Assembly (NCBI GenBank): GCA_964517145.1
Contig: CAZFBN010000008.1
Coordinates: 1 to 64,000 of the forward strand
Source: JADJNW01 sp964517145
GTDB taxonomy: Bacteria; Bacteroidota; Bacteroidia; Chitinophagales; Saprospiraceae
Direction of reading: 5' to 3'
DNA: 64,000 nt
Below, piece by piece: positions 27,715 to 35,972 of the stretch; the first letter of the stretch is position 1; every line of letters starts with the position of its first letter. Under the pieces are notes generated by a model that was given only the letters and a program-made list of their open reading frames with translations, made no database searches and was not told the DNA's origin. A program made the translations under genes and the position numbers.

Positions 27715-27968
27715 TCAGTCTTCATTTTTGACAAAAAACAACTTCCAAGTTGGGATTTTTATCTCAAAGAAAAAACATTTTTTGATAATCGTTTTTGTTA
27801 AAAATGCTGCAATGCCCAAAAAGACACATCAACACCTTTCGCTCGTGTGCCTTTTTAATTGGTCATCGTTTTCGCGCGACGGGCAGGTAGGCTCAATTGC
27901 AGAGGGAGGACGGAGCGTGCTAAACGCAAAACAAAACAAGCAGTGGTTGATTTTCTAGCATTTTAAAT

Positions 27969-28005
27969 AAAAAAACGGATAATTTGCGTCTTGCAGATTA
28001 CCCGT
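27969..28005 (-). terminator. Rho-independent terminator of the DUF1573 gene
   Basis: On the minus strand ACGGGTAAT and ATTATCCGT pair with one mismatch and are followed directly by a run of seven T. It is 30 bp past the stop codon. The rest of the gap 27715-28035 shows no gene. Confidence 0.75.
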
Positions 28006-28035
28006 CCCCTTTATAAGAAACTGTACATCAATCAA

Positions 28036-28554
28036 TTATTGATTCACCTGTGGCTGAGTAGCCGCACCGGCAACAACACCTTTCAAAGACAAGAATGTCT
28101 GTGGTGGGTTTGTGTTAGCAGTAACGGTCACTTTTTGATTGCGCTGACCAGCTTTACCTTGTGTGTTGAATTCAACCACGATTTCGCCCATTTCGCCCGG
28201 AGCGATTGGATCCGTAGGCTTGCTTGGAACGGTGCAACCGCAGCTACCTTTTGCATCACTGATCACCAAAGGCTCGTTGCCTGTATTTTTGAACTTGTAA
28301 GTGTGACTTACTTTTTCACCTTCCTGAACCGTGCCAAAATCAAATTCCATTTCTACGAATTCCATCGTAGTAGTTGGACCCGTCGGAACAGCAGGTTGAA
28401 CAGAAGCATCCGCAGGATTGGTCACCTCAGGTTGCGTGTTTGCAGTCAATGCGTCTTTAGCCTGTTGGCGTGCGTCGTTATTTGCCGTTTGGCAGCTAGC
28501 CAGGAAAGCCAGCACTGCGAATGCCAGCAAAACTGTTTTAAATTGCTTCAACAT
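28036..28554 (-). CDS. DUF1573 lipoprotein
   Basis: A 172-residue lipoprotein. The signal ends LAFLASC, with the lipidated Cys at residue 21. A low-complexity Pro/Thr/Asn linker follows, then the DUF1573 immunoglobulin-like domain (MEFVEMEFDFGTVQEGEKVSHTYKFKNTGNEPLVISDAKGSCGC near 63-106), which ends NQKVTVTANTNPP. The GSCGCT motif is characteristic. This domain is abundant in Bacteroidota and its function is unknown. It has a -7 box, a leader of about 70 nt and a strong terminator, so it is a single-gene, probably well expressed unit. Confidence 0.9.
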   Translation of the reverse strand: MLKQFKTVLLAFAVLAFLASCQTANNDARQQAKDALTANTQPEVTNPADASVQPAVPTGPTTTMEFVEMEFDFGTVQEGEKVSHTYKFKNTGNEPLVISDAKGSCGCTVPSKPTDPIAPGEMGEIVVEFNTQGKAGQRNQKVTVTANTNPPQTFLSLKGVVAGAATQPQVNQ

Positions 28555-28628
28555 AATTTGTCTTTTTTCTTTTTTAGTGATGAATTTCTCGAAAGAGCAA
28601 TGTTCAACAAATCAAAGATTTCATACTG

Positions 28629-28636
28629 CAAAGTTA
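28629..28636 (-). promoter_or_regulatory. Promoter -7 box for the DUF1573 gene
   Basis: Minus-strand TAACTTTG fits TAnnTTTG; the predicted start of transcription is about 70 nt before the ATG. Confidence 0.5.
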
Positions 28637-28679
28637 GGAAATGGTGTCTCAACTTGTGTTAATCGAAGTACAATTATTG

Positions 28680-29040
28680 TTAACGAGGTGTTAATCTGTG
28701 TTTTAGAAGCAATGACCGCATTTCACAGTAAGCAACGGCGTCGTTCCACCTGATCCCTCCAATAGGATGATTTTCATCGGTTAAAGCTTCCCACAATTTC
28801 TTATAATAGTCATCCGAACCTGTTTTGATAGGATATGTACTTCCCTCCTCCATCCACTCCGGAAAATGACTATTAGTCACCTTTGCAAAGGCAAGGTATT
28901 CCTTTACGGTGACTTGATATTTTCCGTTGTAAAAATCTTTGACAATCACAGCATGGATGTTTTTTCACTGTCATATTCATCATTATTGCGCTCCGCTTTA
29001 AACGCGCCGCCATGTACAAAAACCATTTTGGGCTCAAGCC
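28680..29040 (-). pseudogene. Remnant of a formylglycine-generating-enzyme-like (SUMF1/FGE) domain gene
   Basis: Two reading frames together cover the N-terminal half of an FGE-like domain. Upstream, around 29040-28953, one frame reads PKMVFVHGGAFKAERNNDEYDSE. It stops at a TGA near 28950, and the continuation VIVKDFYNGKYQVTVKEYLAF is in another frame from 28949. The second frame reaches IGGIRWNDAVAYC and then ends in unrelated residues at 28680, where the intact neighbour continues with NWLSEKTGKKYRLPTEAEW. So there is one frameshift and loss of the 3' half. The intact relative is the caspase-FGE gene at 30944-32947. No caspase part is visible here. Confidence 0.7.
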
Positions 29041-29224
29041 CCCTACCCCCCAAGGGAAAAATAGGTAAGGCGTGCACACTTTTTTGCGATTTATCTTCTA
29101 TCTCATTTACTTATGTTGTAAATCTTCTGAATATAATGCAACCAAAATCCAATGTCAATATGTTACCGGCGGACTTTATTTAAAGATGAATAAGTATCAT
29201 GGCGACTGAAACGCGCGAGTACAC

Positions 29225-29836
29225 TCATGCGCCCACGATCACTTCGATCACATCACTGGGCATTCCGATTTCCACGTCTTTCACCACCCCAATGAGGCGG
29301 TACTCCCAATGCTCCGGCACGGCGGGATTTTCCAGTACAATGCGCTCTTCATAGGGGCTGTTGTTGTCGCGCGCGCGGAATTGCCATTCTACTTCGCCCT
29401 TGCGGCGGCGGTACACGTTTACGCCACTAATGCCTTTTTTCTGAAATTTGATGCGCACCATGCCGCCGGAAACTTCTGCTTTGGCTTGGGGCTTGTAGGT
29501 GGCAGGATTAAAATTGCTTTTGCTTCTGACAATGCCAAATTCCTGCCCAACGGCTTCCGTGTAATTTTTGTGCGATTTGTGGCGGTTAGCCTCGGCACGC
29601 ACAAATGTTTCAATCTCTTTACGGGTACTGTCTTTGTTTGCTACGGTTTTAGCTAATATTTCCTTTTGCGTAGCAACGTCTTGCACCGAATCACTCATTT
29701 TGGCAAGTAGCTTGTCCAGGTTTTTAACATCTTCCGGTGAAGTGCCAAAATCATTGGCGTTTGTTGCAAATACATTGCGGAAATTGTTGAGCCAAATGAG
29801 GAATTCGGCGTCATTACGTGGTAAATAATCGTTCAT
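29225..29836 (-). CDS. Hypothetical protein with helical N-terminus and fibronectin-like C-terminus
   Basis: A 203-residue soluble protein with no signal peptide. Residues 1-110 are helical and charged (LDKLLAKMSDSVQDVATQKEILAKTVANKD). Residues about 118-203 have the strand pattern of an Fn3/Ig-like fold, including GMVRIKFQKKGISGVNVYRRRKGE and EHWEYRLIGVVKDVEIGMPSDVIEV. Similar proteins in Bacteroidota occur as conserved hypotheticals. It lies between a decayed FGE gene and the 21-bp array, suggesting accessory DNA. No function can be assigned. Confidence 0.65.
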   Translation of the reverse strand: MNDYLPRNDAEFLIWLNNFRNVFATNANDFGTSPEDVKNLDKLLAKMSDSVQDVATQKEILAKTVANKDSTRKEIETFVRAEANRHKSHKNYTEAVGQEFGIVRSKSNFNPATYKPQAKAEVSGGMVRIKFQKKGISGVNVYRRRKGEVEWQFRARDNNSPYEERIVLENPAVPEHWEYRLIGVVKDVEIGMPSDVIEVIVGA

Positions 29837-30073
29837 TGAGGTGCAAATTTTTAAAGTTATGGAAAATAAATATCATCCAATGCTATGGCCACCAGTTGAT
29901 TCAAAAAAGATCAGCCGATTAATTTACCTTATCGTTTAAGTGAAATTGTGTGGGTTTGATAGCGCTTTGAAAGCACTTTATTCGGAAAGCCTGTTGTGTT
30001 GTATTGTCTGATAATACAAATATAAAAACAGTTATTTATTTTTTAGTATGTTATCAGAAAAATTTACAAACCT

Positions 30074-30388
30074 TCCAAAAATCTTCTCCATTGAATTTAG
30101 ATTTCCCTCAAGCTAACCGGGGAACGCCTCACTGGCACCGGGGAACGCCTCGGTTTAACCGGGGCTTCCCCGATGTGACTGGGGAAGTCCTCAGTGAAAT
30201 CGAAGCGTTCCCCAGCCTCAGCGGGGACTTCCTCGGTTGGATCGTAGCGTTCCCCAATAACGTTGGGGAACTTCCCAATTTCGTCGGAGAAGCCCCCAAT
30301 GAGACCGAGGAAGTTCACAGCGGCGTTGAGGCGTTCTCCAGTCTAACTGGGGAACGCGCTGGTAGCATTGGTAAAGCCATCGGAACCA
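30074..30388. repeat. Second degenerate 21-bp tandem array, about 15 units
   Basis: Units are exactly 21 bp, for example ACCGGGGAACGCCTCACTGG plus C, and TTGGGGAACTTCCCAATTTC plus G. The core GGGGAAnnTTCCCC is dyad-symmetric, and units alternate between GGGGAACGC and GCGTTCCCC versions. The array is G+C-richer than its surroundings. It is open on both strands, reading as heptads (for example VGELPNF, VGEAPNE, TEEVHSG on +). Sequence differs from the array at 7.2 kb, but period and dyad design match. The stretch 29837-30073 before it holds nothing recognisable. Confidence 0.82.
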
Positions 30389-30800
30389 TGATCTATTTGA
30401 TTTCTGTGATTGGTATAATGCGTGGCGATCAGAGGAATCATAATCATTAGGGGTATCATGGCTCAGACAAAGTGGAAGCAATTGTCGGAACCGTGATTTA
30501 TTTGATTTCTGTGATTGATATGATGCGNNNNNNNNNNNNNNNNNNNNNNNNNNNNNNNNNNNNNNNNNNNNNNNNNNNNNNNNNNNNNNNNNNNNNNNNN
30601 NNNNNNNNNNNNNNNNNNNNNNNNNNNTGGCGATCAGAGGAATCCTAATCATCAGGGGTATCATGGTTCAGACAAAGTGGAAGCAATTGTCGGAACTGTG
30701 ATTTATTTGATTTCTGTGATTGATATGATGCGTGGCGATCAGAGGAATCCTAATCATCAGGGGTATCATGGTTCAGACAAAGTGGAAACGGTCACAGACA
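30375..30800. repeat. 105-bp tandem repeat, three partial to full copies visible
   Basis: TTTGATTTCTGTGATT recurs at 30396, 30501 and 30706. The first spacing is 105 bp and the second is 105 bp once the 100 N are removed. Units contain GATCAGAGGAATCCTAATC and GGTTCAGACAAAGTGGAAGC and differ by only a few bases. 105 is five times 21 and also 35 codons; part of the + strand frame is open across copies. Read on the minus strand, each begins TTTGTCTGAACC, similar to an intergenic TGTCTGAATTAGGATT stretch near 40701. Confidence 0.85.
30528..30627. other. Assembly gap of exactly 100 N inside the 105-bp repeat
   Basis: Positions 30528-30627 are N. The bases on either side (GATGCG and TGGCGATC) join seamlessly into one repeat unit, so the true copy number is unknown and 100 is a placeholder length. 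Confidence 0.98.
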
Positions 30801-30943
30801 GAGTAATGAAAACCACCGGATGCAATCTCAGATACATCGGAGCAGGCGCGGCGGCATCGTACTATTTTTTTAAATTGTAAAAATAGACCAGCGCTAACAA
30901 GGGTGAAAAGAAAAATGACATAGTTTATTGAACCTATCCTCAT

Positions 30944-32947
30944 TTAATCTTTTTCACAAACCAAACGAAATCCAATATAGCCATATTTTTCAATGGGAGC
31001 ATTGTAATTTCTATTTGAAACTCGGCACTCTATGTCACCACTATTCCATGACCCGCCACGCAGAATACGGAGTTCAAAATCAACATTTTCTATCCATGCG
31101 CTTCCATCTTTGGGAGCATCAAAATAATCTTCATGCCATATATCTTCACACCATTCCCAAACATTTCCACTCATTTGATATATTCTAAGTTCATTAGGTT
31201 TCTTTTCTCTTACCGAGCGACTTTGGCAATTGTTTTTTTCTATTGCTTCATTATTCCAATCACCAATTAATCTTTTATCTCCAGAGTTTTTCCAAAACCA
31301 TCCTACTTCTTCTAAATTATTACTTCCAGCATATTTATAGCCTTTACTGTGATTACCACCCCGTGCTGCATATTCCCATTCAGCTTCTGTTGGTAGGCGA
31401 TATTTTTTTCCAGTTTTTTCAGAGAGCCAGTTACAATAATTGGTGGCATCATACCAATTCACATAAATTACAGGTAGTTGATCTCTTCCCCAACCATTAT
31501 CATGAGGCTTTTCTTTATTCGTTAAATTACAAAAAGCATCATATTCCTTAAAAGTAACAGGGTATTTTCCAATATAAAAATCCTGAATAGTAACCTCGAA
31601 AATTGGTTGCTCATTATTATAATCATAACTACCTCTTTTAAAAGACCCACCTTGAACTAATATTAAATCGGGTTTGTAAAGAAAATTTAAAGATTCTTCT
31701 TGTTCCAGGCTTTGCTTTATTGCTGAAGTAGTTATTGAAATTTTTTCTTCATGCTTTGGTTTTAATTTCAAAAGAGTACCTTGTACTTGTTTTATATCGA
31801 TATCTGTAGGCGATATTGCTTCTTCAGGTTTTGCTATTGCTTCTACTTTTTGGTATGCTTCTTTTACGTATTTACCATTTTCATTTTCAAATATGTCCAA
31901 ATATGCCCAATAGGCAATAGTCGTATTTTTACGAAGTGCTTCTCCCCATATTTTATCGTCCTCGAGGCTGAAAAGCAATTTCTTAGCTTCAATTTCATAC
32001 TTACCTTTTCTATATTGTAATAAATATTTATTAAAAGCTTCTATTGAGTTTTCTTTTTCTGCATACAGCCAAAAAGCCTCTTCGGCATTAGAATTATTGG
32101 GATACTTTTTCCAAAAGGCGTGGTAAGCGGCGGCGGTGTCGGCGGCTTCGGCGGTGATCCATTCCTGGGCTTCGTTTTGCTTTTGAAAAAAGACAAACAT
32201 GCCACCTTGATGGTCTTCTTTATCAAAGGCTTCGGAAAGTGGTTTTTGATAGATTTTCTTTTCCGCCAATTCCGAAATGACTGCATCACCCAGCGAACGG
32301 GCACTCAGGTTGCCGCCGTGGGTGCGCATCTTGGCAAGTAACGCCTCTGCAAAAGGGCTATGCCCGCCGTGCACACCGTCGAGCACTTCCTGCTTGCTGC
32401 CGGAGGTAATCACCCAGCGCGACGCATCCTGATAACGCTGCACGAGGGCTTTAGGCGAGTAGTCATTGGAAACATTTTTAACAGCAAAAGTACCTGAAAA
32501 GCAAGAGTCGCAGATGATAAGGGTGTGGCGCGTACGAATCTCGCGTAGGTAGCGTTTGAGAGTATCGTTGGCAATATACTTGGCGCGGGTTTCGGCATCG
32601 ACAGGAATCCAGTAACCTTCTTTGAGCCGCCCATGGTAGTCGCCGTGCCCAGAATAATAAACAATGAGGTTGTCGTGAGCTTGTACTTTTTCCAACAAAT
32701 CTTCAAACGCCTGGTAGATATTATCGGCGGTGGCAGCTTCATCAAAAAGCGGAATAATATGCTGTTCTTCAACATTATAACGTTGCGTGACAATTTCAAC
32801 AAAAGATTTGACATCCCGAACGCAGTTATTGAGCGGTTTACGGGCATAGTTATCAATGGCAATTACCAACAGATAATTGATCCCTTGTGGGGTTGCCTGG
32901 GTACGATGTTGTTCGGCGGTGCGACCGGCTTTGCTATCCTGGGACAT
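30944..32947 (-). CDS. Caspase-like peptidase fused to a C-terminal FGE-like (SUMF1) domain
   Basis: 667 residues from the ATG at 32947 (MSQDSKAGRT); an ATG 25 codons earlier precedes only hydrophobic, unlike-family residues. Residues 20-250 form a metacaspase/caspase (C14) domain with catalytic His in YYSGHGD (about 98-104) and Cys in ICDSCFSG (C149). Residues 255-400 are helical repeats (YHAFWKKYPNNSNAEEAF; YWAYLDIFENENGKY), perhaps TPR-like. Residues 428-667 form an FGE-sulfatase fold (LILVQGGSFKRG, YRLPTEAEWEYAARGG, MSGNVWEWCEDIW, RGGSWNSGDIECR, GFRLV). In true FGE the RGGSF-L-C segment has a copper Cys; here that position is Ser and only the second Cys remains, so formylglycine formation is unlikely. 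Similar fusions are thought to act as sensors or conflict effectors. Confidence 0.9.
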   Translation of the reverse strand: MSQDSKAGRTAEQHRTQATPQGINYLLVIAIDNYARKPLNNCVRDVKSFVEIVTQRYNVEEQHIIPLFDEAATADNIYQAFEDLLEKVQAHDNLIVYYSGHGDYHGRLKEGYWIPVDAETRAKYIANDTLKRYLREIRTRHTLIICDSCFSGTFAVKNVSNDYSPKALVQRYQDASRWVITSGSKQEVLDGVHGGHSPFAEALLAKMRTHGGNLSARSLGDAVISELAEKKIYQKPLSEAFDKEDHQGGMFVFFQKQNEAQEWITAEAADTAAAYHAFWKKYPNNSNAEEAFWLYAEKENSIEAFNKYLLQYRKGKYEIEAKKLLFSLEDDKIWGEALRKNTTIAYWAYLDIFENENGKYVKEAYQKVEAIAKPEEAISPTDIDIKQVQGTLLKLKPKHEEKISITTSAIKQSLEQEESLNFLYKPDLILVQGGSFKRGSYDYNNEQPIFEVTIQDFYIGKYPVTFKEYDAFCNLTNKEKPHDNGWGRDQLPVIYVNWYDATNYCNWLSEKTGKKYRLPTEAEWEYAARGGNHSKGYKYAGSNNLEEVGWFWKNSGDKRLIGDWNNEAIEKNNCQSRSVREKKPNELRIYQMSGNVWEWCEDIWHEDYFDAPKDGSAWIENVDFELRILRGGSWNSGDIECRVSNRNYNAPIEKYGYIGFRLVCEKD

Positions 32948-33199
32948 ACTGGTTTGTACAATTATGGTTTGGCGTATAAAGGTATAAAAAAGGCGGTAAG
33001 TATGGTAAAATAAAGGTGGCATTCTATTTGACTGGTACTCTTGTTTTACGTCGTCTCTTTACATAAGCTTAACAAAGAATATTTGACTAAAAGCGCTGCA
33101 ATGGCTTATCTTTACAATGCTTGCCTAAAAATTGTTTTCAAACCCAGCAAATCGCACTTTTCTGATAAGGTACTTATTCACTTAATCAATCAACAAATT

Positions 33200-34537
33200 A
33201 TGAAAAGTGCATTTGTTACAATTCTATTTTTGAGTATTGGTAGTAGTTTGCAATCGCAAAGTCCTGGCGGAACTACGATCCTCCAATCGCAATTCATTAA
33301 CCCTTGTGGCAATGATGGCGCCAATGAGTTTATTATTTCGACAACGGGGAGTTCGCCGGTGAATATCAACGACTTTGCCCTTGCTTCTATTGATCACATG
33401 AGTGGGGTTCAGCCCAATTTTAATTTCTATTGGTGGGGTAAAAATGTAATATCAGCGCCCTCCCCTACCTTCACATCCAATGTAGAAAGCTGCGGTACAT
33501 CTGGATTGGAGTGCTATGGCATTGCTGACCCTACGACTCCGGCAGAAGCGACAACTATCAATGCTCGAATTGCTGCCTTGAATGCAGTGGCGGGCTGCAC
33601 CGTTTTTTTGGCTGTTCCCTCCGACGGCAATATCCCAGCCAATAGCAATTTTATTTTTTTTCTCGGTGCTTACAATTGTGATTTTGATAACATTTCTACC
33701 AATCTCAATTTTTCTAATCACTGCGCTGATGGAGTTCAGTATTATGCAGTTTTTGGATTGGGTGATGGAGGGGGCTTGTCTTCACCGCCTTGTAGTAACT
33801 CTAACTCCGGTTATTTTAGTAATTCAGCTGATCGCACGAGTAGAACTTACGTTTACAATGGAGGCGACAATACCAATGCTGCCAATTACAGTACCAACGC
33901 TGTAACTTATACGCCCGCCGGAGGGTCACCTGGCTGGGTATCTCCATCAAATGTATGGATGTCTGGTGGTGCTTGTATTCCAATGGCATCTCAGCTTCCA
34001 ATAGAATTGGTTAAATTTGAAGGTCAGGTAAAAGGTAAGATGGTCATTTTATATTGGCAAACAGCCACTGAGAAGGACAATGCCTACATGGAGGTGCAGC
34101 GCAGCAGGGATGGGATTCATTTTTATAGTATTGGAAAGGTTGCGGGGAATGGGACTTCGGTGATTCCGCAATTTTATACGTTTAAAGATGAGCAGCCTTT
34201 ACAGGGGCTCAACTATTACCGCCTGCGGCAGGTGGATTGGGATGGCAGTGAAACTTTCCACAAGGTTATCGCGGTTCCGATGGAAGCTACGCTGACCTAT
34301 ATGCGGCTCTTCCCCACGCAGGCGACGGATGTTTTAAATGTGATGTTTAATGAAGCGCTTGTGAATGGGTGTTTGCTAAAAATGATAGATGTGACGGGCA
34401 GGGTGGTTCAACAAATATCCTTGGCTAGAGAGGTGCAACAGGTCAGCATTCCGATAGAAAATTTGCCAAAAGGAGTTTATGTTTTACAATTGCAACGGAA
34501 TCATGCCCTAGAGACTTTGCACTTTTTCAAACTTTGA
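33200..34537 (+). CDS. Secreted protein with type IX C-terminal sorting domain
   Basis: A 445-residue protein from the ATG at 33200; an upstream in-frame start at 33041 adds 53 residues before the obvious signal peptide (MKSAFVTILFLSIGSS, cleavage near LQSQ). The middle part (NPCGNDGANEFIISTTGS) resembles lamin-tail-like domains that begin CGNDGxNEF. Next is the linker LPIELVKFEGQ, then a beta sandwich WQTATEKDNAYMEVQRS...LQGLNYYRLRQVDWDG and a final sorting domain (GVYVLQLQRNHALETLHFFKL). The last 80 residues are the usual type IX signal, so it is exported through the Por system. Ligand or activity unknown. Confidence 0.82.
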   Translation: MKSAFVTILFLSIGSSLQSQSPGGTTILQSQFINPCGNDGANEFIISTTGSSPVNINDFALASIDHMSGVQPNFNFYWWGKNVISAPSPTFTSNVESCGTSGLECYGIADPTTPAEATTINARIAALNAVAGCTVFLAVPSDGNIPANSNFIFFLGAYNCDFDNISTNLNFSNHCADGVQYYAVFGLGDGGGLSSPPCSNSNSGYFSNSADRTSRTYVYNGGDNTNAANYSTNAVTYTPAGGSPGWVSPSNVWMSGGACIPMASQLPIELVKFEGQVKGKMVILYWQTATEKDNAYMEVQRSRDGIHFYSIGKVAGNGTSVIPQFYTFKDEQPLQGLNYYRLRQVDWDGSETFHKVIAVPMEATLTYMRLFPTQATDVLNVMFNEALVNGCLLKMIDVTGRVVQQISLAREVQQVSIPIENLPKGVYVLQLQRNHALETLHFFKL

Positions 34538-34784
34538 ATAAAAAAAATGCCCCCCTCCATAAAAAAAATTGCGGAGAGAGGCTATCCCAAAAACCGATTA
34601 ATCACTCATTTATTTTTAATACCGAGATGGTTGCAAGTTTGCAACTTTGTTCCACCGCTTGACCTTTTGTAGTAAAAGTGTTCTTGTCCGCAGCAGTGGG
34701 TTTTATTGTACAAATATATAATCTGTTTGTACAGAAAAAAAGATTTTACCGATAAAAATTTTTCAAAGACAAAAATGGCTATAA

Positions 34785-35927
34785 ATGAGTGGTTTAGGAA
34801 GTGAGGAAATTAATAATTTGTTTTCTGAAGCAGAGTTGAATCGGTACGCAAGGCACCTCTCGTTGGCAGCAATTGGCTTGGAAGGTCAACAAAAGTTAAA
34901 AAAAGCCCGGGTGCTGGTGGTGGGCGTCGGCGGTTTGGGCAGTCCCGTACTGCTTTACCTTGCGGCGGCAGGAGTGGGGCACCTGGGTGTTTTGGATGGA
35001 GACGTGGTGGATGCGAGCAATCTGCAACGGCAGGTGTTGTACACCGTGCAGGATGTCGGTCAGCCAAAAGCTTTGGCAGCAAAAGCGCGGCTGGAATTAT
35101 TAAATCCGCATATCGAAATCACGGCTTATCCTTTCAATCTTAGCAAAGATAATGCGCTCGACCTATTTGAAAAATATGATATTGTGACCGATGGCACGGA
35201 CAATTTCGCTACGCGCTACTTGGTGAATGACGCCGCAGTGCTGACCGGCAAAGTGAATGTGTATGGGTCGGTGAGTCGTTTTGAAGGTCAGGTGGCGGTT
35301 TTCAATCAGTTAAATCCTGATGGGACGCGCGGAGCAAATTATCGCGACCTCTTCCCCACCCCACCAGGTGCTGGCGCGGTGCTCAATTGCGCGGATGAAG
35401 GCATTCTGGGAGTGCTACCTGGTATCATTGGCAGCATGCAGGCTAACGAAGTTATTAAAATCATTACGGGCGTTGGAGAGGCACTGAATGGAAAACTGGC
35501 ACTTTTTGATGCGGCTCATTTAGCTTTAACCATTGTTACCATTCCTCGAACCAGTCAAGTTGTAATAAAAGAACTCATCGATTATGAGCTGTTTTGCAAT
35601 GCTGTTTCTATATCAGAAGTAAATACCATTACACCTCCTCAACTCCAACAATGGATCGAAGAAGGAAAAGACATTCAGTTGATTGATGTGCGCCAACTCT
35701 CAGAGCATCAAGCAGATAACATCGGAGGAATATTGATTCCTTTAGCAGATATTCATCAATTTATCCACCTTATAAATAGAGAAAAAATCACTATATTATA
35801 CTGTCGGAGTGGCAGTAGAAGTGCTGCGGCGTTTCATAGAATTAAGCAGCAGGGGGGCTATTGCGAAAATTTATTTAGTCTGGAAGGGGGCATCCAAGCC
35901 TGGCGTAATTGGCAAAACAAATCATAA
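34785..35927 (+). CDS. MoeB/ThiF-family adenylyltransferase fused to rhodanese
   Basis: A 380-residue E1-like enzyme that should adenylate the C-terminal Gly of a ubiquitin-like sulfur carrier (MoaD or ThiS). The nucleotide site VLVVGVGGLGSPVLLYLAAAGVG lies at about 43-65; RQVLYTVQDVG at about 86-96 and the catalytic Cys in NCADEGILGVLPG (near 205) follow. The C-terminal rhodanese (about 285-378) has the active Cys in YCRSGSRSA. Both zinc CxxC pairs of E. coli MoeB are missing: the CYRC position reads NYRD. No thi or moa genes are adjacent. Confidence 0.88.
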   Translation: MSGLGSEEINNLFSEAELNRYARHLSLAAIGLEGQQKLKKARVLVVGVGGLGSPVLLYLAAAGVGHLGVLDGDVVDASNLQRQVLYTVQDVGQPKALAAKARLELLNPHIEITAYPFNLSKDNALDLFEKYDIVTDGTDNFATRYLVNDAAVLTGKVNVYGSVSRFEGQVAVFNQLNPDGTRGANYRDLFPTPPGAGAVLNCADEGILGVLPGIIGSMQANEVIKIITGVGEALNGKLALFDAAHLALTIVTIPRTSQVVIKELIDYELFCNAVSISEVNTITPPQLQQWIEEGKDIQLIDVRQLSEHQADNIGGILIPLADIHQFIHLINREKITILYCRSGSRSAAAFHRIKQQGGYCENLFSLEGGIQAWRNWQNKS

Positions 35928-35934
35928 ATAATCA

Positions 35935-35965
35935 TAGAAGTGACACTTTTTTGGTGTCACTTCTA
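35935..35965. terminator. Strong hairpin between convergent genes
   Basis: TAGAAGTGACAC (35935-35946) and GTGTCACTTCTA (35954-35965) are perfect 12-bp complements with a 7-nt T-rich loop. It lies between the ends of the MoeB-like gene and the winged-helix-like gene. Confidence 0.75.
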
Positions 35966-35972
35966 CATTCAG

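Noticed and set aside
30074..30388. CRISPR array
   Set aside because: Repeats of both 21-bp arrays are contiguous and degenerate, with no identical repeat separated by unique spacers and no cas gene.
30004..30450. Gene encoding a heptad-repeat protein across the second 21-bp array
   Set aside because: The frame is also open on the opposite strand, has no clear start context and ends by chance in the 105-bp repeat, so it is not safely a gene.
30944..31200. Diversity-generating retroelement variable region at the 3' end of the caspase-FGE gene
   Set aside because: The C-terminus has some Asn/Tyr residues but no template copy or reverse transcriptase is visible in the window, and the sequence fits an ordinary FGE fold.
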